Counted from the first letter of the stretch, positions 1-8,526 are shown. The stretch is 64,000 nucleotides of DNA from Cellulomonas palmilytica (GCF_021590045.1 NZ_CP062221.1:2542001-2606000); one strand, 5' to 3'. Notes: generated by a model from the sequence alone, not told the origin. Translations and numbers: made by a program.

Positions 1-1
1 C

Positions 2-1093
2 CACGTGGCGCGGGACGCCGCTCGGGAGGTCGACGCGGAGCGCCGCACGCGCCTGTACCGCCGCGCGCTGACGGAGGCCGCCGCGCGCGGCGTGGTGTCG
101 GTGCACGAGCACTCGGCGCCGCACATCGACACGCGCGCGGGGCTGGTCGAGCTCCTCGACCTCACGCGCGACGCCGTGAGCGGGCTGCCGCACCTCGTCG
201 GCTACCGCGGCGAGGCGTGCGTGACCGTCGACGACGCCCGTGAGGTGCTCGAGGCGATCCCGGGCCTGACGGGCCTCGGGGGTGACCTCAACGTCGACGG
301 CTCGATCGGCTCGCGGACCGCGGCGTTGCGCGCGCCCTACGCGGACGCCCCGGGGGACGGCGTGCTGCACCTGACGGCCGAGCGCATCGCGAACCACATC
401 ACGGCCGCGTCCCGCGCGGGCGTGCAGGCCGGCTTCCACGTGACCGGCGACCGCGCGATGGACGAGCTGCTGATCGGGCTGCGCGCGGCGGTCGACGTCG
501 ACGGGCCGGCCGCGATCGCGCGGACGGGCGTGCGTGTCGAGCACGCGGAGATGGTCGACGCGCCGACGCTCGCGGCGCTCGTGCTGCTCGGCGTCCGGCT
601 GTCGGTGCAGCCCGCGTTCGACGCGTGGTGGGGCGGCCCGGACGGCATGTACGCGGCGCGCCTCGGGGCGGGCCGCGCGGCCGCGCTCAACCCGCTCGCG
701 GATCTCGCGAGCGCGGGCGTGCCGCTCGCGTTCGGCTCGGACTCGCCCGTGACGCCCGTCGACGGGTGGGCGGGCGTGCGCGCGGCCGTCGAGCACCACG
801 CGGTCGAGCAGCGGCTGTCCGCCCGCGCCGCGTTCCGCGCCGCGACCCGTGGCGGGTGGCGGCTCGCGGGTCACGACCAGGTCGGCGAGCTGCGGGTCGG
901 CTCGCCCGCCCACCTGGCGGTCTGGCGCGCCGACCACCTCGCGGTGCAGGCGCCCGACGGTCGGCTGTCGGCGTGGAACCCCGACGCCCAGGCGGGCACG
1001 CCGTTGCTGCCGCTCCTCGGTGCGGACGAGCCGCCGCCGCGGTGTCTGCGCACCGTGCGCGACGGGGTCGTCCTGTACGACACGCTGGCCTGA
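2..1093 (+). CDS. Amidohydrolase family 3 (YtcJ-like), C-terminal part
   Basis: Metal-dependent amidohydrolase of the YtcJ/amidohydrolase_3 type. The reading frame is open at the left edge, so the gene starts outside the window. About 363 residues are present against a usual 500-550, so the N-terminal HxH metal site is missing. Visible core motifs are FHVTGDRAMD (the usual HxxGDRA metal-binding turn), VRVEHAE, and FGSDSPV, which carries the catalytic Asp. Family members hydrolyse amide or imide bonds in cytosolic compounds, but the substrate cannot be told from sequence. It is followed by an unusually long 583-base gap, so it is not co-transcribed closely with lnt. Confidence 0.9.
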   Translation, partial: HVARDAAREVDAERRTRLYRRALTEAAARGVVSVHEHSAPHIDTRAGLVELLDLTRDAVSGLPHLVGYRGEACVTVDDAREVLEAIPGLTGLGGDLNVDGSIGSRTAALRAPYADAPGDGVLHLTAERIANHITAASRAGVQAGFHVTGDRAMDELLIGLRAAVDVDGPAAIARTGVRVEHAEMVDAPTLAALVLLGVRLSVQPAFDAWWGGPDGMYAARLGAGRAAALNPLADLASAGVPLAFGSDSPVTPVDGWAGVRAAVEHHAVEQRLSARAAFRAATRGGWRLAGHDQVGELRVGSPAHLAVWRADHLAVQAPDGRLSAWNPDAQAGTPLLPLLGADEPPPRCLRTVRDGVVLYDTLA

Positions 1094-1346
1094 CGTCGAC
1101 GGGCTCGCCTCGGCTCGGCCGGGGTGGGCTCGGGCTCTGGTGCGACCGGGTGAAACCGGGCGTGCGGAGGGTGGAATCTCCCGCGGTCCCGGCGCCCCGT
1201 GGGGTCACCCGTTCGGCGCAGTTCCTGGACGCGTGTCCGTGTATACCGCGACACGCGGCGCGACACGCCGGGCAACGGTTCGGGTAAGCAGCAAATCCGG
1301 GCATGCTGACCTGCGGCGAGTCCCGTGGCCTGCGGGGACGCCGGGC

Positions 1347-1374
1347 TTGACACCGTTCTCCAGAGCGGTAGTTT
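1347..1374 (+). promoter_or_regulatory. Promoter-like -35/-10 pair in the long gap
   Basis: TTGACA at 1347-1352 and TAGTTT at 1369-1374 with a 16-base spacer. The -35 box is a perfect consensus and the -10 box is partial. Such a complete -35 box is uncommon in this GC-rich window, but no start site can be confirmed from sequence. Confidence 0.4.
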
Positions 1375-1664
1375 TCCGGGTGACCCGCCGCCCAAGGCGA
1401 AGCAGACGACGACGAGGTCCCGCCCAGGACGAGCCGACGACGCCCGTCCGGGGGACGCCTCTCGAGGCGGTTCGCTGGCTCCGACCGGGCCCGCGTGTTC
1501 AGTAGACAACGGTCAACGCGCCGCGGCGCCCGACCGGTACGAAGGACACGCGGGCCGGTCGGTCGGCCGGCACCCGGGCCGGCGCGACGATCGCGAGCGG
1601 ACGGCCGTCGCGGTGCCCGCGCGGCACGGGTCCGACGTCCGTCGGGACCCTGGGTTTTCTCGCC

Positions 1665-1670
1665 TAGGCT
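1665..1670 (+). promoter_or_regulatory. -10 box for leaderless lnt
   Basis: TAGGCT ends six bases before the GTG start of lnt. This is the spacing expected when transcription begins at the start codon itself. No Shine-Dalgarno sequence precedes the GTG, which agrees. Confidence 0.6.
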
Positions 1671-1676
1671 GGCGCG

Positions 1677-3245
1677 GTGTCCGCCGCCGTCGCCCGCCCG
1701 TCCCGCTGGTGGACCCTGCTGCTCGCGGTCGCCGGTGGGCTGCTGACGCGGTTGTCGTTCCCCGACCCGGGTGTCTGGCCGGCGGCGTTCGGCGGCATCG
1801 CTCTGCTGTACCTCGCGCTGCGCCGCGACGGCGCGTGGTGGAACGCGCTCGTCGGCCTCGTGTGGGGGATGGCGTTCTTCCCCGCGCTCATCACCTGGGC
1901 CGACGACGCGGTCGGTCCCGTGCCCTGGCTCGCGCTGTCGCTCGCGTGCGCGGCCTACGTGGCGCTGTTCGGCGCGGCCTGGACGTGGGCCCGGCGCGGC
2001 GAGGCCGTGTGGCGCAGCGTGTGGTGGCAGCTGCCCGTGTTCGTCGTCGTGTGGGTCGCCCTCGAGGAGGCCCTCGCGGCGTGGCCGTTCGGCGGGTTCC
2101 CGTGGGGGCGGATGGCGTTCTCGCAGTCGGACTCGCCGCTCGTGGCGTTCGCCTCCCTTGGCGGCGTACCGGCGCTCAGCGCGGTCACGGTGGGCGCCGG
2201 CGTGCTGCTGGGCACCAGCCTGGGTGCCGTGCGCCACGCGCGCCTGGTGCGGGCGGGCAGCGCGGGGCTGGCCGCGGTCCTGCTCGTCGTCGTGGGCGTC
2301 GCCATCCCGCTGCCCACGGCCGCGCAGAGCGGCGTCCTTCGGGTCGGCGCGGTGCAGGGGAACGTCCCCGGTCAGGGGCTCGACGCGTTCGGGCGGCGCG
2401 CGGTCGTGCTGGACAACCACGTCCAGGGCACGCGTGCGCTGCTCGAGAGGGTCGGTCCGGGCGAGCTCGACCTGGTGCTGTGGCCCGAGAACGGCACGGA
2501 CATCGACCCGCAGGTCGACGACGAGGCGGCCGCCGCGATCGACGGCGCCGCCGAGGCCGTGGGCGCGCCGATGCTCGTCGGGACGGTGCAGTACCCCGAG
2601 TCAGGAGGCCGGTACAACACCTCGGTCTTGTGGGAGCCCGGACAAGGCGTGGTCGCGTCGTACTCCAAGCAGCACCCCGCGCCGTTCGCCGAGTACATCC
2701 CGATGCGACCGGTCGCACGCTTCTTCTCCGACGCCGTCGACCTCGTGACGCGCGACATGCTCCCCGGGACGCGTCCCGGGTTCGTCCCGCTCGAGTCCGC
2801 GCGCCTCGAGCGCACGGTCGGCATCGGGGACGTCATCTGCTTCGAGGTCGCGTACGACAGCCTCGTGCGGTCCGCCGTCCGCGCGGGCGGCGAGGTGCTC
2901 GTCGTGCAGACCAACAACGCGACGTTCGGCTGGTCCGACGAGTCGACGCAGCAGCTCGCGATGTCGCGCATCCGCGCCGTCGAGCACGGACGGGCCACCG
3001 TCCAGGTCTCCACGGTGGGCGTCAGTGCGGTCATCGAGCCCAACGGGGCCGTCACGCAACGCACCGAGCTGTTCACGGCGGACCAGATGATCGCTAGCCT
3101 TCCGCTGCGCACGTCGCAGACGTGGGCGACGCGCCTGGGGGGCTGGCCGGCGTGGGTCATCGACGCCCTCGCGCTGGCTGCCGTGGTCTCAGGCGCCGTA
3201 GGAGCCGCGCGTCTGCGCGGCACGAACCGGGGGGAGCCCGCGTGA
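1677..3245 (+). CDS. lnt: Apolipoprotein N-acyltransferase
   Basis: Integral membrane enzyme that adds the third acyl chain to the N-terminal Cys of lipoproteins. The 522 residues have an N-terminal half of transmembrane helices and a carbon-nitrogen hydrolase (nitrilase) domain from about residue 225. The Glu-Lys-Cys triad is visible as E271 in WPENGTD, K331 in YSKQHP and C388 in GDVICFEV. GTG at 1677 is chosen because a TAGGCT -10 box lies six bases upstream, with no competing start. The stop overlaps the next start as GTGA, so translation is probably coupled to the polyprenol-phosphate mannose synthase. The same two activities are one fused protein (Ppm1, Rv2051c) in M. tuberculosis. Confidence 0.93.
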   Translation: MSAAVARPSRWWTLLLAVAGGLLTRLSFPDPGVWPAAFGGIALLYLALRRDGAWWNALVGLVWGMAFFPALITWADDAVGPVPWLALSLACAAYVALFGAAWTWARRGEAVWRSVWWQLPVFVVVWVALEEALAAWPFGGFPWGRMAFSQSDSPLVAFASLGGVPALSAVTVGAGVLLGTSLGAVRHARLVRAGSAGLAAVLLVVVGVAIPLPTAAQSGVLRVGAVQGNVPGQGLDAFGRRAVVLDNHVQGTRALLERVGPGELDLVLWPENGTDIDPQVDDEAAAAIDGAAEAVGAPMLVGTVQYPESGGRYNTSVLWEPGQGVVASYSKQHPAPFAEYIPMRPVARFFSDAVDLVTRDMLPGTRPGFVPLESARLERTVGIGDVICFEVAYDSLVRSAVRAGGEVLVVQTNNATFGWSDESTQQLAMSRIRAVEHGRATVQVSTVGVSAVIEPNGAVTQRTELFTADQMIASLPLRTSQTWATRLGGWPAWVIDALALAAVVSGAVGAARLRGTNRGEPA

Positions 3246-4033
3246 GTTCTCGAGTGCTCGTCGTCGTCCCGACGTACAACGAGAAGGAGTCGATCCCCGG
3301 CGCGCTCGCCCGCCTGCTGGAGCACGTCCCGACGGCGGACGTCCTGGTGGTCGACGACGCGTCGCCCGACGGCACCGGCCCGCTCGTCGAGCAGATCGCC
3401 GCCGACGAGCGCGCGGCGGGCGTGGCCCGCGGCGTCAGCGTGCTGCACCGCGCCGGCAAGCAGGGCCTGGGCGCCGCGTACGTCGCGGGCTTCGCGTGGG
3501 CGCTCGAGCGCGACTACGACGTCGTGGTCGAGATGGACGCCGACGGCTCGCACCGCGCGCAGGACCTGCCGGCGCTGCTCGCCGCGGTGCCCGACGCGGA
3601 CCTGGTGCTCGGATCGCGCTGGGTCCCCGGCGGCGAGGTCGTCAACTGGCCCAAGAACCGCGAGGTCCTGTCCCGCGGTGCGAACACCTACACGCGCATC
3701 CTGCTCGGCATCCCGGTGCACGACGCCACGGGCGGCTTCCGCGCCTACCGCGCGAGCCTGCTGCGTGAGCTCCGGCTCTCGGACGTCGCGTCGCGCGGCT
3801 ACTGCTTCCAGATCGACATGACGCTGCGGTCGTTGCGTGCCGGCGCGCGCGTGGTCGAGGTGCCCATCACGTTCGTCGAGCGTGAGCTCGGGGCGTCGAA
3901 GATGAGCCGCGACATCGTCGTCGAGGCCCTGCTCAAGGTCACCGGGTGGGGAATCGCAGAACGCTCCCGCCAGGTGGCGGGAGCGTTCCGGAAGCTGACG
4001 GGCCGACGCGTGGAGCAGCCGACCGGGTCCTAA
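3242..4033 (+). CDS. ppm1: Polyprenol monophosphomannose synthase (Dpm/Ppm-like GT2)
   Basis: Family GT2 glycosyltransferase that moves mannose from GDP-mannose to polyprenyl phosphate, giving the donor used outside the membrane for protein mannosylation and glycolipids. The 263 residues start VLVVVPTYNEKES and contain VVDDASPDGTG and the EMDADGSH DxD motif. No membrane helix is evident, as in the short Dpm forms. GTG at 3242 overlaps the lnt stop by four bases, and an upstream in-frame start would overlap lnt by about 120 bases for no gain. Coupling to lnt suggests joint handling of lipoprotein acylation and glycosylation, as in mycobacteria. Confidence 0.92.
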   Translation: MSSRVLVVVPTYNEKESIPGALARLLEHVPTADVLVVDDASPDGTGPLVEQIAADERAAGVARGVSVLHRAGKQGLGAAYVAGFAWALERDYDVVVEMDADGSHRAQDLPALLAAVPDADLVLGSRWVPGGEVVNWPKNREVLSRGANTYTRILLGIPVHDATGGFRAYRASLLRELRLSDVASRGYCFQIDMTLRSLRAGARVVEVPITFVERELGASKMSRDIVVEALLKVTGWGIAERSRQVAGAFRKLTGRRVEQPTGS

Positions 4034-4066
4034 GGCGACCGAGGGGGAGTCGGGCGCCTCAGGGGG

Positions 4067-4411
4067 TCAGGCGCTGCGGCGGAGCTTGCCGGCGCGCAGC
4101 AGGTCGAGGCGCTCGTCCAGGAGCTCCTCGAGCTCACCGATCGTGCGGCGCTCGAGCAGCATGTCCCAGTGGGTACGCGGGGGCTTGGTGGCCTTGGCCT
4201 CGGGCTTGGACGCGTCCCGCAGGAGCGCCTCGGCGCCGCAGCGGCACTCCCAGACGACCGGGACGTCCGCCTCGACCGAGAACGGGAGGATGATCGTGTG
4301 GCCGTTCGGGCAGTCGTAGTGCGCCTGGAGACGAGGGGCGAAGTCGACGCCCTCCTCGGTCTCCATGCTCTGCGACCCGATGCGCATGCCGCGCAGGGAC
4401 CTGTTCGCCAT
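4067..4411 (-). CDS. rbpA: RNA polymerase-binding protein RbpA
   Basis: Actinobacterial transcription factor of 114 residues that binds the principal sigma factor and RNA polymerase and stabilises open complexes. The RbpA sequence is recognisable throughout: N-terminal MANRSLRGMRIGSQS, a central core with CPNGH and CRCG (zinc-binding-type Cys/His), and the sigma-interacting C-terminal helix TIGELEELLDERL. ATG at 4411 is preceded by GGAGGT. Upstream lies GGAAC-N18-GTT, the pattern bound by SigR-type thiol-stress sigma factors. rbpA is a SigR target in Streptomyces coelicolor, so induction by oxidative or thiol stress is inferred. Confidence 0.96.
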   Translation of the reverse strand: MANRSLRGMRIGSQSMETEEGVDFAPRLQAHYDCPNGHTIILPFSVEADVPVVWECRCGAEALLRDASKPEAKATKPPRTHWDMLLERRTIGELEELLDERLDLLRAGKLRRSA

Positions 4412-4466
4412 GGGTGTGACCTCCGTGCCGGATCGCGGCCGTCGAGTGTGGGTTTCCACCGACGTC

Positions 4467-4492
4467 AACGGTGGTGAGCTCTTCAGTGTTCC
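4467..4492 (-). promoter_or_regulatory. SigR-type promoter of rbpA
   Basis: On the minus strand GGAAC (4492-4488), exactly 18 bases, then GTT (4469-4467). This fits the SigR consensus GGAAT-N18/19-GTT, with one change at the fifth -35 position. It lies 56 bases upstream of the rbpA start codon. Confidence 0.75.
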
Positions 4493-4542
4493 AGCGTGAC
4501 GTGAAGGCTTCGTGAACGCACGCGGAGAGCGGCGCGCAGGTT

Positions 4543-4548
4543 TACCGT
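4543..4548 (+). promoter_or_regulatory. -10 box for leaderless aldo/keto reductase
   Basis: TACCGT ends six bases before the GTG at 4555. The spacing fits a leaderless transcript and favours this start over the internal ATG at 4618. Confidence 0.5.
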
Positions 4549-4554
4549 GCGGGG

Positions 4555-5565
4555 GTGACGTTCCCCACGCCTGCACCCACCCCGACGCCGCCCGCACGGG
4601 ACGAACCGCTCCCGACCATGACGTTCCGCCGGCTGGGCGACTCCGGACTGGTCGTGTCGACCGCCGGGCTCGGCTGCAACACGTTCGGCGCCACGCTCCC
4701 TGACGAGGGGGTCGGCCCGCTCGTCGACGCCGCGATCGACGCGGGCGTGACGTTCTTCGACACCGCGGACGTGTACGGTGACCGGCCGGGTCGCAGCGAG
4801 GAGCTGTTGGGAGAGGCGCTGCGCGGTCGCCGCGACGACGTCGTGGTCGCGACGAAGTTCGGACTCGACGTCGGTGGCCTGAACGGCCCGGACTGGGGCG
4901 CCCGCGGCTCGCGGCGGTACGTCCGCCGTGCGGTCGAGGGGTCGCTGCGCCGCCTCCGGACGGACTGGATCGACCTGTACCAGCTGCACCGGCCCGACCC
5001 GGCCACGCCGGTCGAGGAGACGCTCGCGGCACTGCACGAGCTCGTCGTCGAGGGCAAGGTGCGCTACGTCGGGTCGTCCAACTTCGCCGCATGGCAGGTG
5101 GTCGAGGCCGACTGGACGGCGCGCACGGCAGGGCTGACACCGTTCGTCTCGGCGCAGAACCGGTACAGCCTGCTCGACCGCTCGGTCGAGGCCGAGCTGG
5201 TCCCGGCCGCCGAGGCATCGGGCGTCGGCGTCCTTCCGTACACGCCGCTCGCGTCCGGTCTGCTCACGGGCAAGTACCGCCGCGGCGAGGCCGCTCCGGC
5301 GGGCTCCCGGCTCACCCGCATGCCGGAGCGGCTGCGCGCCGCGGACTTCGACCGCATCGAGGCCCTCGACGCGCTGGCGGCCGAGTGGGGCGTGGACCTG
5401 CCGACCGTCGCGCTGGGTGGGCTCGCCGCGCAGCCGGCCGTCGCCTCGGTGATCGCGGGGGCCCGGACGCCCGAGCAGCTGCGGGCCAACGTCGCCTCGA
5501 TCCTCTGGGAGCCGGACCTGGCGCAGCTCGCCGCGATCGACGACGCGGCACCCGGCCCGGCCTGA
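4555..5565 (+). CDS. Aldo/keto reductase
   Basis: NADPH-dependent oxidoreductase with the aldo/keto reductase barrel, 336 residues. The tetrad is visible as Asp and Tyr in DTADVYG, Lys in VATKFG and His in YQLHRPD. The C-terminal VIAGARTPEQLRANV fits the cofactor-binding end of the family. The GTG start gives a 20-residue Pro-rich N-terminal tail before the barrel. ATG at 4618 would remove it, but the -10 box spacing supports the GTG. The gene is divergent from rbpA and shares its 140-base promoter gap. The substrate is not predictable. Confidence 0.9.
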   Translation: MTFPTPAPTPTPPARDEPLPTMTFRRLGDSGLVVSTAGLGCNTFGATLPDEGVGPLVDAAIDAGVTFFDTADVYGDRPGRSEELLGEALRGRRDDVVVATKFGLDVGGLNGPDWGARGSRRYVRRAVEGSLRRLRTDWIDLYQLHRPDPATPVEETLAALHELVVEGKVRYVGSSNFAAWQVVEADWTARTAGLTPFVSAQNRYSLLDRSVEAELVPAAEASGVGVLPYTPLASGLLTGKYRRGEAAPAGSRLTRMPERLRAADFDRIEALDALAAEWGVDLPTVALGGLAAQPAVASVIAGARTPEQLRANVASILWEPDLAQLAAIDDAAPGPA

Positions 5566-5578
5566 CGCCGCGCCGCGT

Positions 5579-6082
5579 TCAGAGCTCGTCCCAGAGGGCG
5601 GCCTCGGGGTCGTCGTCCGGGCCGGTCGCCGGCCAGGGCACCAGCACCGTCGGTCCGTGCGGTCCGACCGTCACGACGGCGGCGAGCGGCACGCCCGCGC
5701 GCTGCGCGGACCGCTCGAGCTCGGTCGACCACGTGAGCTGGTCGCACACGTCCTCGTCGGTGTCACCGACGAGCGCCGCGACCACGGAGCCGCCCGCCGC
5801 GTGGTGCTCCAGGAGCGACGCGAGGTCGTCGCACAGCAGGTCCGCGAAGCCGGGATCGGGCGCGAGCGGCCGGTCGCTGATGGCGAGCACGAACGGCAGG
5901 AGCCGGTCGTCGGCGTCGAGCAGCACGCACCACAGCGCGGCGGGCCCGCGTGCCTCGGGTCCGACGAGCAGGCGCAGGACGCGCGCGGCGTCGGTGGGGG
6001 TGCGGATCGGCGAGCCGGACAGCTCGGCGAGGTCGGCGAGGTCGTCGTCGGGACCGTGGGCGTCCCAGTGGCGTGGGGTCAT
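5579..6082 (-). CDS. Conserved hypothetical protein, actinobacterial type
   Basis: A soluble acidic protein of 167 residues (MTPRHWDAHGPDDDL start) that I do not recognise. It has no signal peptide or membrane segment. The middle reads like a mixed alpha/beta fold with a short cysteine-bearing stretch (DLLCDDLASLLEHH). ATG at 6082 is the first sensible start, and longer upstream extensions are low-complexity. It ends 13 bases from the convergent aldo/keto reductase stop, which leaves no room for a separate terminator. It lies downstream of the fusion oxidoreductase on the same strand, with a 105-base gap. Confidence 0.7.
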   Translation of the reverse strand: MTPRHWDAHGPDDDLADLAELSGSPIRTPTDAARVLRLLVGPEARGPAALWCVLLDADDRLLPFVLAISDRPLAPDPGFADLLCDDLASLLEHHAAGGSVVAALVGDTDEDVCDQLTWSTELERSAQRAGVPLAAVVTVGPHGPTVLVPWPATGPDDDPEAALWDEL

Positions 6083-6186
6083 GCGCGCCACGGTGCCCGC
6101 CCGCGAGCGCCCGTGGGCGGCCCCGTACGGCGTCTGTGGAGCGGCCGGACGTGGCGCGGGGCTGGGGTCGGGTGGCGACCGGACCG

Positions 6187-8433
6187 CTAGTCGAGCGGCA
6201 GGTCGCCCGCGAAGACCCGGTCGGGGTCGTAGGCGGCGAGCACGCCGCGCAGCCGCGCCATCGTCGCGGGTGGGTACGTCAGCGCCCACCGGCCCGGCGA
6301 GGTGTCGAAGCTGCGGTACACGCCCGTCACGGCGCCGCCCAGGCCCGACCAGAGCGCGTCCAGCCTCGGCGCCGAGACCTCGTCGGAGACGGCGGACAGC
6401 GAGAAGTTCTGCGTCCGGTGCGCGTACGCGGTCGCGTCGGCCGGCACGTCGTTGACGGCGCCACCGACCGCGCGGAGCTGGGCCATCGGGGCGACGCCGG
6501 CGCGCAGGACCTCGGCCAGCGTCGCCGCCACGTCGGGCGTGACGTGCTCGACGAGCCCACCGCGGACGTACGGGCGTCCCTGGCCGTGGTGGCGGGCGTG
6601 GTGCGCGGGCACCACGGCGGCGTACGGCAGCTGCTGCGCCTGCTGCTGGAGGACCGGTCCCGCTGCGAGCAGAGGCTCGATCGCCCGCACGGCGGCCTGG
6701 GTGTCGTCGCCCGCCCACACGGTCATCGCGTACCCGATCGGCTGCGAGCGGCCGCCGGGGGTGAGCGTGAGGAAGCTCGTGAGCTCGCGTGGCGCGGCCT
6801 CGACGAGCGCGGCCCAGTCGGTCACGAGCCGTTCCGGGTCGTGCGCGTCGTACGTGACGACCGCGAGGACGACCTCGTCGAGCGGGACGGCCTCGACGTC
6901 GACCGAGGTCACGACGCCCACGTTCGACCCGGCACCGCGCACCGCCCAGAACAGGTCGGGGTCGTGCTCGTCGTCGGTGCGCACCACCGTCCCGTCGGCG
7001 AGCACGACCTCCGCGGCGCGGACGCGGTCGAGCGTGAGACCGGTCGAGCGGCCCAGGAGCCCGTGCCCGCCCGCCGTGACGAGCCCACCCACGCCCACGT
7101 CACCCATGTCGCCGGACGACACCGCGAGCCCGTGCGGTGCGAGCGCCGCGGCGACGTCGCCCCAGCGGGCGCCCGCCCCCAGCCGCACGAGTCGGCGCTC
7201 GGCGTCGAGCACGCGCACGTCCGCCAGTCGCCCGACGTCGAGGACGACTCCTCCGTCGTTGGTGGCCTTGCCTCCGATGCCGTGCCCGCCGGACCGCACG
7301 GCGAGCGGCACGTCCTGGCCGCGAGCGAACCGCAGCGCCGCGGCGACCTGGTCGGTCGAGGCGGGCTGGAGCACGAGCCCGGGGGAGCCGGGCCAGATGT
7401 ACGTCGAGCGGACGGAGCCGTACGCGCGGTCGCCGGGCTCCACGGTGCGCACGCCCGCCGGGACGTGGTCGTACGCGATGCCCGGGAGCCGCGCCGCGAG
7501 CGCGGCGACCGAGCGGACGGGACCGCCCGGCGTCCCCGCGGCCTCCCGCTCGGCGGCGACGGCCTCGCGCAGCGCGGGTGCGACCTCCTGGCCGAAGACC
7601 TCGAGCGTGTGCGCGTCGTCGCCACCGAGCACGAACGTCGAGAACCCGTGCTCGAGCACCAGCGGGAGCAGCTCGTCGACCCACTGGTCGACGGGACCCT
7701 GCAGGAAGCCGGACGACGACGGCGCGAACCCGCCGCTGCCCAGGTTGAGCAGGCGTCGCACCTCGCGCGGGTCGCGCCCGGCCGCGAGCGCGGCCTCGTC
7801 GATGCGCGCGTTCGCGGCGGGCACGTCGGTGAGCGTCAGGTAGCCGAGGCTCGGCAGCCAGCCGTCGGCCTGTCGCCCGACGAGCGCGAGCATGCGTGGC
7901 TTGTACGCGCCGACCCAGATCGGCACGTCGTGCGCGGGTGCCGGGCCGCGCTTGGCGCCCGTCACGGCGTGGAACGTCCCGCCCGCTCGCAGCACGCCGG
8001 CGGCGTCGGTGTCCCACAGACCGCGGATGACGTCGATCGCCTCGTCGAGCGCCTGGACAGCGTCCCCGGGGGACAGGCGCGGCGCGCCCATCGCCTCGAT
8101 GGCGTCCCAGAACGCGCCGGCGCCCAGGCCGAGCACGGCGCGGCCGCCGGACAGGAGGTCCAGGCTCGCCACCGCCTTGGCGAGCACGGCGGGCGGGCGC
8201 AGCGGGAGGTTGAGCACGTTGCCGGCGACCTGGACGCGTTCGGTCGCGGCCGCGACCCACGTCAGCAGGGTCCACGTGTCGAGGAACGCGGGCTGGTACG
8301 GGTGGTCCTGGAACGTCACGAGGTCGAGCCCCGCGGCCTCCGAGGTCCGCGCGAGCGCGACGACGCGCTGCGGGTCGGCGGCGGCGGGCGTGAGGAAGCT
8401 GCCGAAGGCGAGCTCGTGACCGTAGTCCGGCAT
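6187..8433 (-). CDS. Fusion: luciferase-like flavin monooxygenase + FAD-linked (BBE-type) oxidoreductase
   Basis: One uninterrupted 748-residue frame joins two flavoenzymes. Residues about 5-290 are a luciferase-like F420/FMN monooxygenase (LLSGGRAVLGLGAG, PIWVGAYKPRML). Residues about 335-748 are an FAD-binding PCMH domain with a berberine-bridge-type C-terminus (YDPDRVF). H384 in RSGGHGIGG is the usual 8-alpha-histidyl FAD site. The usual second Cys attachment is absent (SGDMGDVGVGG), so single covalent FAD is expected. There is no signal peptide, so the protein is cytosolic. ATG at 8433 has GGAAGG upstream. The substrate is unknown. Channelling between the two active sites is an inference from the fusion. 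Confidence 0.9.
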   Translation of the reverse strand: MPDYGHELAFGSFLTPAAADPQRVVALARTSEAAGLDLVTFQDHPYQPAFLDTWTLLTWVAAATERVQVAGNVLNLPLRPPAVLAKAVASLDLLSGGRAVLGLGAGAFWDAIEAMGAPRLSPGDAVQALDEAIDVIRGLWDTDAAGVLRAGGTFHAVTGAKRGPAPAHDVPIWVGAYKPRMLALVGRQADGWLPSLGYLTLTDVPAANARIDEAALAAGRDPREVRRLLNLGSGGFAPSSSGFLQGPVDQWVDELLPLVLEHGFSTFVLGGDDAHTLEVFGQEVAPALREAVAAEREAAGTPGGPVRSVAALAARLPGIAYDHVPAGVRTVEPGDRAYGSVRSTYIWPGSPGLVLQPASTDQVAAALRFARGQDVPLAVRSGGHGIGGKATNDGGVVLDVGRLADVRVLDAERRLVRLGAGARWGDVAAALAPHGLAVSSGDMGDVGVGGLVTAGGHGLLGRSTGLTLDRVRAAEVVLADGTVVRTDDEHDPDLFWAVRGAGSNVGVVTSVDVEAVPLDEVVLAVVTYDAHDPERLVTDWAALVEAAPRELTSFLTLTPGGRSQPIGYAMTVWAGDDTQAAVRAIEPLLAAGPVLQQQAQQLPYAAVVPAHHARHHGQGRPYVRGGLVEHVTPDVAATLAEVLRAGVAPMAQLRAVGGAVNDVPADATAYAHRTQNFSLSAVSDEVSAPRLDALWSGLGGAVTGVYRSFDTSPGRWALTYPPATMARLRGVLAAYDPDRVFAGDLPLD

Positions 8434-8526
8434 CTGTCAGACCTTCCGTGGGGGACGTGCACCTGACGCAACCGTGGGTCGTGCGCGGCTGTTCCACGCG
8501 GGGCCCGGCGGCGAATCGTTTCGGGA

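Larger units (their letters stand above)
1094..1676. other. 583-base intergenic stretch with a promoter-like element
   Basis: No gene can be supported here. Both strands hold only low-quality open frames. It contains locally A/T-richer sequence at about 1240-1380. It also contains the promoter-like pair TTGACA (1347-1352) and TAGTTT (1369-1374), 16 bases apart on the plus strand, and several small GC-rich hairpins such as CGCCTCTCGAGGCG near 1457. A transcript from this promoter would start near 1381, about 300 bases before lnt. It could be a leader or an independent small RNA. I could not match it to 6S/Ms1, SRP, RNase P or a known riboswitch. Confidence 0.5.

Noticed and set aside
1139-1200. 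A c-di-AMP (ydaO) riboswitch in the gap before lnt
   Set aside because: CCGGGTGAAACCGG and GGGTGGAATCTCCC recall pieces of that aptamer, but the conserved order and the GGGGACCCA segment are missing.
4054-4074. Terminator between ppm1 and rbpA
   Set aside because: Only a six-base stem (GCGCCT/AGGCGC) overlapping the rbpA stop; too weak to call.
5950-8466. An 838-codon plus-strand frame opposite the fusion oxidoreductase
   Set aside because: His/Arg/Val-rich antisense translation. The minus-strand flavoenzyme motifs are unambiguous.
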